DNA of 64,000 nucleotides from the NCBI RefSeq assembly GCF_018860585.1, contig NZ_JAHKPR010000022.1:50747-114746 (forward strand), read 5' to 3'. Position numbers and translations under genes: made by a program. The notes beneath the pieces are model-generated. The model was not told where the DNA came from and made no database searches. It saw only the letters and a program-made list of their open reading frames with translations. The stretch comes from Colwellia sp. E2M01. GTDB taxonomy: Bacteria; Pseudomonadota; Gammaproteobacteria; Enterobacterales; Alteromonadaceae. Of this stretch, positions 8,760 to 17,661 are shown one piece after another (within the stretch, counting starts at the first letter, position 1; the number at the start of each line of letters is the position of its first letter).

Positions 8760-9502
8760 TGCGCTAACCTAAATGCCGATAGTTTATTTTCAATAACATG
8801 AGGGTTTTCACCATTAGCAATAGCGATTAGCCCTTCACAAACCATTTCGCGATATAACGTTTGTTGATGCACGATGGCTCTAATTTTATTAGCAATAGGA
8901 ATATACAAAAGATTTGCAAAACCAACCCCGTAAATAGTCGCTATAAAGGCTGTTGCAATACCTTGTCCTAATAAGTCTGGATTAGTTAAATTACTCATCG
9001 CATGAATTAAACCAAGTACAGCGCCAAGAATTCCAATTGTTGGACTATAACCACCCATCGCTTCATAAATATTGGCTGAACGTAGGTTATGCTCTCGATA
9101 TAGTTCTAAATCTAATTCTAAAGTGACACGTAAGTTATCAAGTTCGGTACCGTCAACAAGTAAATTTAAGCCTTTTTGAGTAAAAGTATCTTCTATTTCT
9201 AATGCCGTATCTTCTAAAGCGAGATAACCAGACTCCCTCGCTTTGGTAGACCAAGTCACTATTTCAATAATACCACGTTCCATATCATAGTAAGGCGGAT
9301 AAAATATCCATTTTAACAATGAAAGTGCGTGTTTAAACTGAACTAACGATGATTGCAACATAATGGCACCAAGAGTGCCGCCAAAGACAATAATAAATGC
9401 AGGTAGTTCAAATAATGCAGAAAGATGACCACCATCAAGGCTAAAGCCAATATAAATAGCTAAAATAGCAGTTAATAAGCCGACAATACTTAACTTATCC
9501 AC
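8756..9502 (-). CDS. motC: Flagellar motor stator protein MotC (MotA/PomA type)
   Basis: 248-residue stator A-subunit with four predicted membrane helices: two at the N-terminus ([14 protein letters not shown] and an A-F-I-I-V-F-G-G-T segment) and two after the cytoplasmic loop (about 145-205, with the [17 protein letters not shown] motif). The start is a GTG at 9502, inside the cheB end, with AAGGAAG six bases upstream. It overlaps cheB by 8 bp and motD by 4 bp, so the three are coupled. Confidence 0.93.
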   Translation of the reverse strand: MDKLSIVGLLTAILAIYIGFSLDGGHLSALFELPAFIIVFGGTLGAIMLQSSLVQFKHALSLLKWIFYPPYYDMERGIIEIVTWSTKARESGYLALEDTALEIEDTFTQKGLNLLVDGTELDNLRVTLELDLELYREHNLRSANIYEAMGGYSPTIGILGAVLGLIHAMSNLTNPDLLGQGIATAFIATIYGVGFANLLYIPIANKIRAIVHQQTLYREMVCEGLIAIANGENPHVIENKLSAFRLAQ

Positions 9503-10628
9503 GAAAAACTTCCTTAATCATTGATGCTGACATCAACTCTAAAGGTAATGACAAGTCAGTTAAACCCGCTTTATCAATTGCTTGCGGCATACCGTAAACA
9601 ACGCAGGTATCTTCGTTTTGAGACCAAATAGTAGCACCTTTAGATTTTAACATTCGAGAGCCTTCTTTTCCGTCAGATCCCATACCCGTTAATATAACAC
9701 CGAGCACTTTACCGCCAAATGTTTTTGCTGCAGATCCAAAACTGATATCTACACTCGGTTTAAATGTTATTTTGGGGGAATCATCATCAAGTATTTTTAT
9801 TTTCCCAGCATTTTCATTACCTGTGATAATCATCTGCCTACCACCTGGAGCTAAATAGGCATGTCCCGGCTTTAATACATCGCCATCAGCAGCTTCTTTA
9901 ACCGATATTTTGCATAACTTATTAAGTCTGCTGGCAAATGCTGCAGTAAAAGCCGCAGGCATATGTTGCACAATTATAATAGGTAGAGGGAAGTTTTGAT
10001 CTAAATTTGTCAATATTTGTTGTAGTGCTACGGGACCACCTGTAGAAGTACCAATTGCCATTAACTTATATTCTTTTCCTGAACTGCGAGTCACTCCTTT
10101 AGATATGTTAGCCGAAGCACTTGCAGACACACTAGTACTATTAACAGTTGTACTTGCTGGTACCTCTCTCGTTCTTGCGGAAGCTGAACTTGATGACATT
10201 GTTGCTGCCAACTTAGGTTTCATAAACCTAGGTTTGCGTGCTATTCCTATGACACGTTGGCGTAAGAGGTTACCTGCTTCATCACTGTCTTTTGCAATAT
10301 CACTAAATTTTTTAGGAAGAAAATCTAATGCTCCGGCCTCAAGAGCTTCTATTGTTGCCTTAGCGCCTTGGTGTGTTAATGATGAAAACATAAGGATTGC
10401 TGTAGGGCATTTATCCATAATTTGTTTAACGGCATCAATACCGTTTAACACTGGCATTTCTATATCCATAGTGATCACGTCAGGTTTTAACGAAATAACT
10501 TTTTCAACAGCTTCTTTGCCATTTACAGCTACGTCAATAACGTCTAATTGCGGATCTTTATTTAAAATGTCTGTAACTCTTCGTCTGAAAAAGCTTGAGT
10601 CATCAACAACAAGTACCTTGTAGGCCAT
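9495..10628 (-). CDS. cheB: Chemotaxis protein-glutamate methylesterase CheB
   Basis: Demethylates and deamidates chemoreceptor glutamates when phosphorylated by CheA. N-terminal receiver domain (about 1-120; [10 protein letters not shown] and the [13 protein letters not shown] phosphoacceptor region), a Ser/Ala/Thr-rich linker (about 140-180), and the C-terminal esterase domain with G-T-S-T-G-G-P as the catalytic Ser motif, V-Q-H-M-P with the catalytic His, and G-M-G-S-D-G near the third catalytic residue. The linker is longer and lower in complexity than in E. coli. Confidence 0.96.
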   Translation of the reverse strand: MAYKVLVVDDSSFFRRRVTDILNKDPQLDVIDVAVNGKEAVEKVISLKPDVITMDIEMPVLNGIDAVKQIMDKCPTAILMFSSLTHQGAKATIEALEAGALDFLPKKFSDIAKDSDEAGNLLRQRVIGIARKPRFMKPKLAATMSSSSASARTREVPASTTVNSTSVSASASANISKGVTRSSGKEYKLMAIGTSTGGPVALQQILTNLDQNFPLPIIIVQHMPAAFTAAFASRLNKLCKISVKEAADGDVLKPGHAYLAPGGRQMIITGNENAGKIKILDDDSPKITFKPSVDISFGSAAKTFGGKVLGVILTGMGSDGKEGSRMLKSKGATIWSQNEDTCVVYGMPQAIDKAGLTDLSLPLELMSASMIKEVFRG

Positions 10629-10730
10629 TTAACCTCTCTGATAACGTGTCTATTCACGTTATGTATATGACATTTTCAACATATAAAAATTAACGATCAA
10701 CGTAGTTACCTAGATAAGTTACGCTTGAAA

Positions 10731-12944
10731 TTAACTGCGTAACTTCATATTTACAGGTGATTTTTTAGCGTAAAACTTCAGTAAATTCGCTATATCTAAA
10801 ATCAATGCAATACCACCATCACTGGTAATTGTTGCACCAGCCATACCTGGTGTACCATGTAGTAATCTATCTAACGGTTTTATAACAACTTCTTCTTGGC
10901 CAATTAAACTATCCACCACAAAACCTATTTGCTGATTACCCAGCTGTACAATAACAACATGACCTTTATCATGTGATTTTTTAACATGATTACGAATTAA
11001 CCACTGGTCTAAGTAGAATAACGGGATAGCTTTGTCGCGTACAATGATAGTTAACTGTCCATCAACACTATTCGTATTTGATAAATCAAGGTGGAATATT
11101 TCATTAACAGAAGCTAATGGTAAAGCAAATGTTTGTTTACCCACGACCACCATTAATGTGGGTAAAATAGCTAATGTTAACGGTACTTTTATTTCAAGTA
11201 TTGTGCCAACACCTAGCTCTGAATCTATATTAACCGTACCATTTAATTGAGTAATTTTAGTTTTAACAACATCCATTCCAACGCCACGACCAGAGACTTC
11301 TGAAATCTCAGTTTTGGTCGAAAAGCCAGGTGCAAAAATAAGGCTATACGCTTCTTTATCTGACATACGAGCAGCGGAGTCAGCATCAAGTACTCCGCGT
11401 TCAATGGCAATCTCTTTTAGTTTTTCAGCATTCATCCCAGCACCATCATCTTTAATGGTTAGTAGAATATGATCACCTTCTTGCGAAGCGGAAAGTAACA
11501 CAGTTCCTTCTCGTGGTTTACCCATTGCTTCACGAACATCTGGGGCTTCTATACCATGATCTACTGAGTTTCTCACTAAATGCACTAGCGGATCGGCAAG
11601 TGCTTCAACTAGGTTTTTATCTAAATCGGTTTCTTCACCTTCCAAAATCAAAGAGATTTCTTTTTGTAAGCTACGTGCTAAATCACGAACAACTCGAGGG
11701 AAGCGACCAAAAACTTTTTTAATTGGCTGCATGCGTGTTTTCATAACAGCCCCTTGTAAATCGGTAGTAACCGAGTCTAAGTTAGTTACCGCCTTTGTTA
11801 AATCTTCATCGTCTGAAACCAAACCTAGGCTGGTTAACCTGTTTCGCACCAAAACTAATTCACCGACCATATTCATGATTTGATCGAGTCTTTTGGTATC
11901 TACTCGAACGGTTGTTTCAGCTGGAGGAGCTGGCGGTGGTGTTGGTTTTTTGGCACTATCTTTTGCAATATTTGTTGCTGAAGCTTTGCTTGATTTTTTA
12001 GCGGCACTTGCTTTTACAGGTGCCGGTTTTGCTTTCATAGGCTCAACTTTAGGCGCAGGAGTTGAGTTAGCAGAGGTTTCAGATACCTTTTCATCAACAT
12101 CATTTGAAGAGTCAGCCGCACTCGCTTTAGGAGCATTACCTTTACCATGAAGTTCATCTAAAAGTTTTTCAAATTCAAGATCGTCAATGTCATCACTTGA
12201 ACTAGTTAAATCGTTATTTGTTGTAGACGAGGTATCCGTTGAAAATGCCCCCTGACCATGTAATTCATCAAGTAATGATTCAAACTCATCATCTGAAATT
12301 TCATCACTAGAATCATCAATATTAGATGGCGTTGCAGCTGCTGGCTGAACAACATCATCTTCAATAGTAGGAGAGGCCGACATACTACCTGAGCCATGTA
12401 ATTCATCTAATAATTTTTCAAAGTCTTCTTCACTCATCTCATCATTTGAATCGTCATCATCTACTGCTGATTCTTCTTCATAAGCGTCCAGAACGTCATT
12501 GCTCGTTACGGGCGCAACGTCAATGTCTTGAGTGATACTTTCAGTGCTTTCACTTTCAGGTTTACTTAATCGGTGTAGTTCGGCAAGTAAATTAGGGTCT
12601 GCGGGCTCAAGCTCTTCTTTATTTTGCACTAAGACAAACATATCATTAACGGTATCTAATGCCGATAAAATAGTATCCATTAGCTCAGCATTAACCGAAC
12701 GCTTACCAGTACGCAATAAGTCGAATATATTTTCAGCACCGTGACATACGTCAACTAAATGGCTTAACCCTAAGAAGCCAGCCCCGCCTTTAACAGTATG
12801 AAAGCCGCGGAAGATTGAATTTAATAATTCCGCATTATCTACGTCATTTTCGAGTTCAACGAGCTCCTCTGAGAGCGATTCTAATATTTCACCCGCTTCA
12901 ACTAAAAAGTCTTGTAAAATTTCTTCATCTGCTTCAAAAGACAT
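10731..12944 (-). CDS. cheA: Chemotaxis histidine kinase CheA with triple linker motif
   Basis: Core kinase of the chemotaxis array. Order: HPt domain (about 1-105) with phosphorylated His49 in F-H-T-V-K-G-G; a long acidic, Ser-rich linker; dimerisation helices (about 345-410); ATPase domain with H-L-V-R-N-S-V-D-H-G-I-E and the later D-D-G-A-G-M and G-R-G-V-G-M-D-V-V boxes; C-terminal CheW-like domain. A standard P2 CheY-binding domain is not seen. Instead the linker has three copies of F-E-x-L-L-D-E-L-H-G (residues 175-184, 221-230, 258-267). Length 737. The short spacer to cheZ and the gene order suggest one operon. Confidence 0.96.
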   Translation of the reverse strand: MSFEADEEILQDFLVEAGEILESLSEELVELENDVDNAELLNSIFRGFHTVKGGAGFLGLSHLVDVCHGAENIFDLLRTGKRSVNAELMDTILSALDTVNDMFVLVQNKEELEPADPNLLAELHRLSKPESESTESITQDIDVAPVTSNDVLDAYEEESAVDDDDSNDEMSEEDFEKLLDELHGSGSMSASPTIEDDVVQPAAATPSNIDDSSDEISDDEFESLLDELHGQGAFSTDTSSTTNNDLTSSSDDIDDLEFEKLLDELHGKGNAPKASAADSSNDVDEKVSETSANSTPAPKVEPMKAKPAPVKASAAKKSSKASATNIAKDSAKKPTPPPAPPAETTVRVDTKRLDQIMNMVGELVLVRNRLTSLGLVSDDEDLTKAVTNLDSVTTDLQGAVMKTRMQPIKKVFGRFPRVVRDLARSLQKEISLILEGEETDLDKNLVEALADPLVHLVRNSVDHGIEAPDVREAMGKPREGTVLLSASQEGDHILLTIKDDGAGMNAEKLKEIAIERGVLDADSAARMSDKEAYSLIFAPGFSTKTEISEVSGRGVGMDVVKTKITQLNGTVNIDSELGVGTILEIKVPLTLAILPTLMVVVGKQTFALPLASVNEIFHLDLSNTNSVDGQLTIIVRDKAIPLFYLDQWLIRNHVKKSHDKGHVVIVQLGNQQIGFVVDSLIGQEEVVIKPLDRLLHGTPGMAGATITSDGGIALILDIANLLKFYAKKSPVNMKLRS

Positions 12945-12957
12945 GCAGTAACTCCCC

Positions 12958-13701
12958 TTAAAATCCTAAACTTGATAAAAGATCATCAACATCATCTTGA
13001 TCTTCTACTACATCATCTCGTTTTTTAGTATCAACAATTGGTCCTTCAACAAGATTTTCACCTACTTTAGGAGTCTCTTTATCTTTAGCCAATTCTGTTG
13101 ATAACCCAAAAGCTGTCAGCATATTTATTAAACTTTCTTCAACTTCTATCACTAATTCAATAACTTTACGAATTACTTGCCCAGTAAGATCTTGAAAGTC
13201 TTGTGCCATTAACACATCAGTCATTAAGTCATGTATATGGCGTGTTTCTTTACCTGTGTTTTTTAATAACGTATCTATATCTAGGCATAACGATTTAAAC
13301 TCTGTTAGGTTTAATTCGTTATTCATTAACTTTGTCCATGACGGATTTACCGCAGCAACTTGATCGGAAATAGTATCAACAACAGGAAAAATAGCTTCAA
13401 CAGCATCCATTGTTTTATTTGCCGCTTCTTCAGTACGGGTAATGACATAATTCAAACGTTCTTTAGCATCGGGAATATCAGCTTTAGCTAAATCATTTAA
13501 CCTGGAATCTACTTGAAAATTAGTTAAAGAATCATGAAGTTGTCGTGTCAACTTACCAATTTCAGCAAACAGCTCAGAGTTAATAGGGCTCTGAATACCA
13601 GAAATGATAGCATCGGCTTCTTTTTGCTTTCCCGACTCTAAAAGATCAACCAAAGATCTTGCTTGCTCTAACGAGATCCGACTTGTAGTGGGTATACTCA
13701 T
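12958..13701 (-). CDS. cheZ: Chemotaxis protein phosphatase CheZ
   Basis: Dephosphorylates CheY-P. 247 mainly helical residues forming the long coiled-coil hairpin. The active-site segment A-Q-D-F-Q-D-L-T-G-Q is intact near residue 167, and the C-terminal tail D-D-L-L-S-S-L-G-F is the amphipathic CheY-binding peptide typical of the family. It lies between cheY and cheA as in Vibrio and Pseudomonas. Confidence 0.95.
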   Translation of the reverse strand: MSIPTTSRISLEQARSLVDLLESGKQKEADAIISGIQSPINSELFAEIGKLTRQLHDSLTNFQVDSRLNDLAKADIPDAKERLNYVITRTEEAANKTMDAVEAIFPVVDTISDQVAAVNPSWTKLMNNELNLTEFKSLCLDIDTLLKNTGKETRHIHDLMTDVLMAQDFQDLTGQVIRKVIELVIEVEESLINMLTAFGLSTELAKDKETPKVGENLVEGPIVDTKKRDDVVEDQDDVDDLLSSLGF

Positions 13702-13775
13702 GCAAAGTCCTTAATACAATAAGTTATTTAAACCTTACTTTAGCTGTATGTATTAGATCAGCTAAAGTACGCACA

Positions 13776-14159
13776 TTAAGCTAAGCGCTCAAAAATTTTA
13801 TCTAACTTAGTTTTTAATGTTGCGGCTGTAAAAGGCTTAACAATATAACCATTAACACCTGCTTGAGCTGCCATAACTATTTGCTCTTTTTTTGCCTCTG
13901 CTGTAATAAGTAAAACAGGTATATGCGATAAACTAGCATCAGCACGAATAGCTTTTAATAAGTCAATTCCTTGCATACCTGGCATATTCCAATCGGTTAC
14001 CACAAAATCAAAATCACCACCTTGAAGCATAGGTAAGGCAGTACTACCATCATCAGCTTCTTGAATATTGGTAAATCCTAAATCGCGCAATAAGTTTTTT
14101 ACTATACGTCTCATCGTTGAAAAATCATCAACAACAAGTACTTTCATATTTTTATCCAA
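13776..14159 (-). CDS. cheY: Chemotaxis response regulator CheY
   Basis: Single receiver domain of 127 residues that binds the flagellar switch when phosphorylated. [10 protein letters not shown] near the N-terminus, the phosphoacceptor Asp in F-V-V-T-D-W-N-M-P, the conserved Thr in L-L-I-T-A-E-A and the Lys in Y-I-V-K-P-F are all present. The start is a TTG at 14159 with a strong GGAGG five bases upstream. Using the ATG four codons later would lose the short N-terminal extension that Vibrio CheY also has. Confidence 0.96.
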   Translation of the reverse strand: MDKNMKVLVVDDFSTMRRIVKNLLRDLGFTNIQEADDGSTALPMLQGGDFDFVVTDWNMPGMQGIDLLKAIRADASLSHIPVLLITAEAKKEQIVMAAQAGVNGYIVKPFTAATLKTKLDKIFERLA

Positions 14160-14324
14160 GGCACCCTCCGGAGAAACATTCTAAATAAATTGGTTTATCT
14201 TTTACCTAAGTAGGTAGTTATATTTTTACTGTAATTTACCGTTAATTCAAATAATTTGTGATTAACAGTAAACATTATTAACTAGTATTCATTTATTCTT
14301 TTTACTGAATATGCGCTAGTTTAA

Positions 14325-15044
14325 CTAACTTTGCCAAGATTTCATACGTGCTTTAAGTCGATGCATTGCTTGACTGTGTATTTGACTAACTCTTGATTCA
14401 CTTACATCAAGTACTTGACCTATTTCTTTTAAGTTAAGCTCTTCATCATAATATAACGACAATACTAAAGCTTCTTTTTCTGGTAGCGACTTAATGCACT
14501 CTGCTAGTCCTTTTTTAAATGCACTGTGTTCAATATTTTGGTAGGGGTCATTGCCAAGGGATTCATCACCTATTTTAATGGCATCTTCACTAACACCAAG
14601 ATCATCAATTCCAAGTATTTTTCCTGAACTAACTTCACTTAACATATGATGGTAGTGATTTAATGAAATATCAAGTTTTTCAGCAACTTCAACATCTGAA
14701 ACATCTCTGCCTAATTCTGACTCTAGTTGCTTAATCGCTTCACTAATCATTCTGCTGTTTTTATGAACTGAACGAGGTGTCCAATCACCTCGACGCATTT
14801 CATCGAGCATTGCGCCTCTAATACGAATTCCTGCAAAGGTTTCAAAACTAGCACCTTTACTGTTATCAAAATTATTAGCGGCTTCAAATAAGCCGATCAT
14901 ACCCGACTGGATTAAATCGTCGACTAAAACACTCGCGGGCAATCTTGCTAATAAATGATAAGCAATACGTTTAACTAAAACAGTATGTTGTTCAAGCAAA
15001 GACGTTTTATCTATTTGGCTATTATAGCTATTCGCTTTTACCAC
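14325..15044 (-). CDS. fliA: Flagellar sigma-28 factor FliA
   Basis: RNA polymerase sigma factor for late flagellar genes, held by FlgM until hook completion. 239 residues with sigma regions 2 (L-V-D-D-L-I-Q-S-G-M-I-G-L, then F-E-T-F-A-G-I-R-I-R-G-A-M-L-D-E-M-R), 3 and 4 (L-N-L-K-E-I-G-Q-V-L-D-V-S-E-S-R-V-S-Q-I). The start is a GTG at 15044. It follows flhG and precedes cheY after 165 bp. A target promoter for it is visible before the second flagellin gene (61580-61606). Confidence 0.95.
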   Translation of the reverse strand: MVKANSYNSQIDKTSLLEQHTVLVKRIAYHLLARLPASVLVDDLIQSGMIGLFEAANNFDNSKGASFETFAGIRIRGAMLDEMRRGDWTPRSVHKNSRMISEAIKQLESELGRDVSDVEVAEKLDISLNHYHHMLSEVSSGKILGIDDLGVSEDAIKIGDESLGNDPYQNIEHSAFKKGLAECIKSLPEKEALVLSLYYDEELNLKEIGQVLDVSESRVSQIHSQAMHRLKARMKSWQS

Positions 15045-15102
15045 GTATTCTCGCTCTCATTTAAGGTAGGCTAAATGGGTTAGATTTTAATATGCTAAGG
15101 CT

Positions 15103-15945
15103 TTAGTTTGCTAGTAGCTGTTCAATAAAGAACTCTAAATGCCCTGAAGCTTGCTTAGGTATTGGCCATTTGCTCACTTTATTTGCTAAGTCAATATAGG
15201 CTATCGCTGCGGGTGATTGTGGAAAAGCTTCTACTATCACTTGTTGCTTACGCACAGATCTACGCATATTTTCATCGAACGGTATGACACCGACTAATTC
15301 TAATGCGACATCAAGAAACCTATCCGTTACTTTGGTTAATTTGGCAAAAAGTTGCTGCCCTTCTTTAGAACTACGAACCATATTAGCAACGACTTTAAAT
15401 TTATATACGCCGTGATCACGACTTAGTAACTTCATTAATGCATAACAATCAGTAATTGATGTTGGTTCATCACAAACCACTAACATCACATCCTGTGCAG
15501 CACGAGTAAAGCTTAATACCATATCAGAAATGCCGGCTGCGGTATCAACAATCAATACATCAAACTGTGTTTGCATTTCGCTAAAAGCACGGATAAGCCC
15601 GGCATGTTCTGCTGGTGTTAAATCAACCATAGATTGTGAACCAGAGGTTGCAGGAATAATTTTAATACCTGCGGGTCCATCAATAATTATATCATCAAGT
15701 TCACACTCACCTGATAATACATGTGATAAGTTACGTTTTACTCTTAAACCGAGCATAACATCAACATTGGCCAGACCTAAATCGGCATCAAGTACTAATA
15801 CTCTTTTACCTTGTTGTCCTAAGGCAACTGCAGTGTTAAGTGACGTGTTTGTTTTACCAACACCGCCCTTTCCTCCTGAAACAGCTACCACTTTAACTTG
15901 CTGTAGGTCTTGCATTTTTCTTAGGCCACTCGCTTGATCTATCAT
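15103..15945 (-). CDS. flhG: Flagellar number regulator FlhG (FleN, MinD-like ATPase)
   Basis: MinD-type ATPase that limits the number of polar flagella and in Vibrio/Pseudomonas restrains FlrA/FleQ. Deviant Walker A S-G-G-K-G-G-V-G-K-T-N near residue 24, D-A-D-L-G-L-A-N-V-D, and V-D-T-A-A-G-I as Walker B; 280 residues in all. It lies between flhF and fliA, the usual order. It belongs to the same superfamily as the parC product but is clearly the FlhG type from neighbours and motifs. Confidence 0.94.
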   Translation of the reverse strand: MIDQASGLRKMQDLQQVKVVAVSGGKGGVGKTNTSLNTAVALGQQGKRVLVLDADLGLANVDVMLGLRVKRNLSHVLSGECELDDIIIDGPAGIKIIPATSGSQSMVDLTPAEHAGLIRAFSEMQTQFDVLIVDTAAGISDMVLSFTRAAQDVMLVVCDEPTSITDCYALMKLLSRDHGVYKFKVVANMVRSSKEGQQLFAKLTKVTDRFLDVALELVGVIPFDENMRRSVRKQQVIVEAFPQSPAAIAYIDLANKVSKWPIPKQASGHLEFFIEQLLAN

Positions 15946-16001
15946 TTTATTACTTCTAATTTATGCTGCTAGTTATATATTTTAGCTCAAAATTTAGCAT
16001 A

Positions 16002-17579
16002 TTAAGCTATTGCTGCTCGTGCAACAGGCATTGGTCGAGATACACTAACATTGTTGTTAACTGACTTTGTTGCCATCTTATCTGCAAGAGTAACTAATTT
16101 TTCAGCATTTGCAACTTTAATATCTTCTGGAACTCTTTGTCCATCAGTAAGATATCCAATCGGTAAACCATTTTGGATAGAAGTGGTAATTATTTCACCA
16201 ATACTAATACTTTCATCAAGTTTAGTATAAATACAGCCAGACAAAGGGACTTTTTTAAAGCGATCTACATTTTCTTGCATAACGCCTTGTTGAGAGTTAG
16301 CAGCAATCACTAAATAATTACGAATTCTTACACGAGAATTAGAGATTAATGCGGTTAAGTGTTCAGCCAAGCGCATATCACGTTGTCCCATTCCTGCGGT
16401 ATCAATTAAGATTAATTTCTTTTTCGCATATTGCTGTAACAAGGTATCTAATGCTTGGCTATCTTTAGCTAAACTGACTTGACAGCCAATGATTTTTCCA
16501 TACGTTGCTAATTGCTCGAAACCTGCGATACGAAAGGTATCAGTAGAAATAAGCGCCACTTGATCATGACCATGAACTTGAGCAAAACCTGCAGCAAGTT
16601 TAGCTATAGTTGTTGTTTTACCGACACCTGTTGGCCCCACTAAAGCGACAACACCACCACGATTAATAATATCATTTTGAGTAGTATTAATTTGTTTAGC
16701 AATAAGTTGAGTAGCTTGCGACCACGCTTCTGCTTCATGTGATTGCTCAGGTACATAACCGGCAATTTGATCGGCAATTTGATCATTCAATCCTAAAGCA
16801 AGTAAGCGATTTACTAGCACTGCACGTTGCGGATCTTTTTGCGCCATGTCTTGCCACATTAAACCTGATACTTGATGTTCAAGTAATGAACGAATAGAGG
16901 CCATCTCTTGCTGCATTTTGCTAAATTCTTGTGAAGAGACTTGTGCATTATCACTAACGCCTGTGCCTTGATTATTGTCGCTAGTTGCTGAGTTATATGA
17001 CTTAACATTTGCAGTAATATCATCACTGTCACTTTGATTATAAGTTGCTTGCTGTTGTGACTGAGTTGCCATCTCAACATTAGGTTGACTAAGACGATCG
17101 GTAAAATCTTTCAATTGCTGCTCAATGGAGCCTTCATCTAAGTTAGATACAGCTGCTGCTTGTTGGGGTGCTTGCTGTACCTGACGACCAAGTAAGGCAG
17201 ATAAACTATCTGCTGGTGCTTGCACAGTTTCACTCATACTTGACTCATGAGTTGTTGCATTTATGTCTGTCGCTGTTAAGTTTTGAGCGTTTTCCATCTG
17301 CGCAGCTTCAGCGTTAGCTCTTCCGGCACTACTTTGACCAAGACTAACAACATCGTTACTAATTTCACGATGCTCGTTTGCTGTGTTATTTGCACTTTGT
17401 ATTGGTTTATTAGCCAATTGAGCGGTAGGAACAGATTGGTTATAATCCACAGCAGCCATTAATTCGACCCCTTCTGGGATCTTTTTATTGGACATTATCA
17501 CTGCATCAACGCCAAGTTCATTTTTAATTTCAGCTAATGCTGTGCGCATATCTTTGGCAACAAAACGTCTAATTTTCAT
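16002..17579 (-). CDS. flhF: Polar flagellar GTPase FlhF
   Basis: SRP-type GTPase that fixes the site of flagellar assembly at the pole. The N-terminal M-K-I-R-R-F-V-A-K-D-M-R-T-A-L domain is followed by a long Gln/Ser/Asn-rich variable region (about 60-225), then N and G domains with G-P-T-G-V-G-K-T-T-T (G1), the S-T-D-T-F-R-I-A-G switch and L-I-D-T-A-G (G3). The ATG at 17579 with AGAGG upstream is preferred over an in-frame TTG two codons earlier. The variable region makes it somewhat longer than E. coli-type SRP proteins, which is normal for FlhF. Confidence 0.95.
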   Translation of the reverse strand: MKIRRFVAKDMRTALAEIKNELGVDAVIMSNKKIPEGVELMAAVDYNQSVPTAQLANKPIQSANNTANEHREISNDVVSLGQSSAGRANAEAAQMENAQNLTATDINATTHESSMSETVQAPADSLSALLGRQVQQAPQQAAAVSNLDEGSIEQQLKDFTDRLSQPNVEMATQSQQQATYNQSDSDDITANVKSYNSATSDNNQGTGVSDNAQVSSQEFSKMQQEMASIRSLLEHQVSGLMWQDMAQKDPQRAVLVNRLLALGLNDQIADQIAGYVPEQSHEAEAWSQATQLIAKQINTTQNDIINRGGVVALVGPTGVGKTTTIAKLAAGFAQVHGHDQVALISTDTFRIAGFEQLATYGKIIGCQVSLAKDSQALDTLLQQYAKKKLILIDTAGMGQRDMRLAEHLTALISNSRVRIRNYLVIAANSQQGVMQENVDRFKKVPLSGCIYTKLDESISIGEIITTSIQNGLPIGYLTDGQRVPEDIKVANAEKLVTLADKMATKSVNNNVSVSRPMPVARAAIA

Positions 17580-17661
17580 ATCCAACCTCTACTTTCAACT
17601 ATGAATTATAGCTAACAACCCGATACTTTTATTAAACAAGTTATTACTGCTGCACTTAATT

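Noticed and set aside
11893-12150. Open frame on the plus strand inside cheA (and many similar ones inside fliK, fliD, motD, flhF)
   Set aside because: They mirror the codon bias of the genes on the other strand, have no ribosome binding site and no recognisable product.
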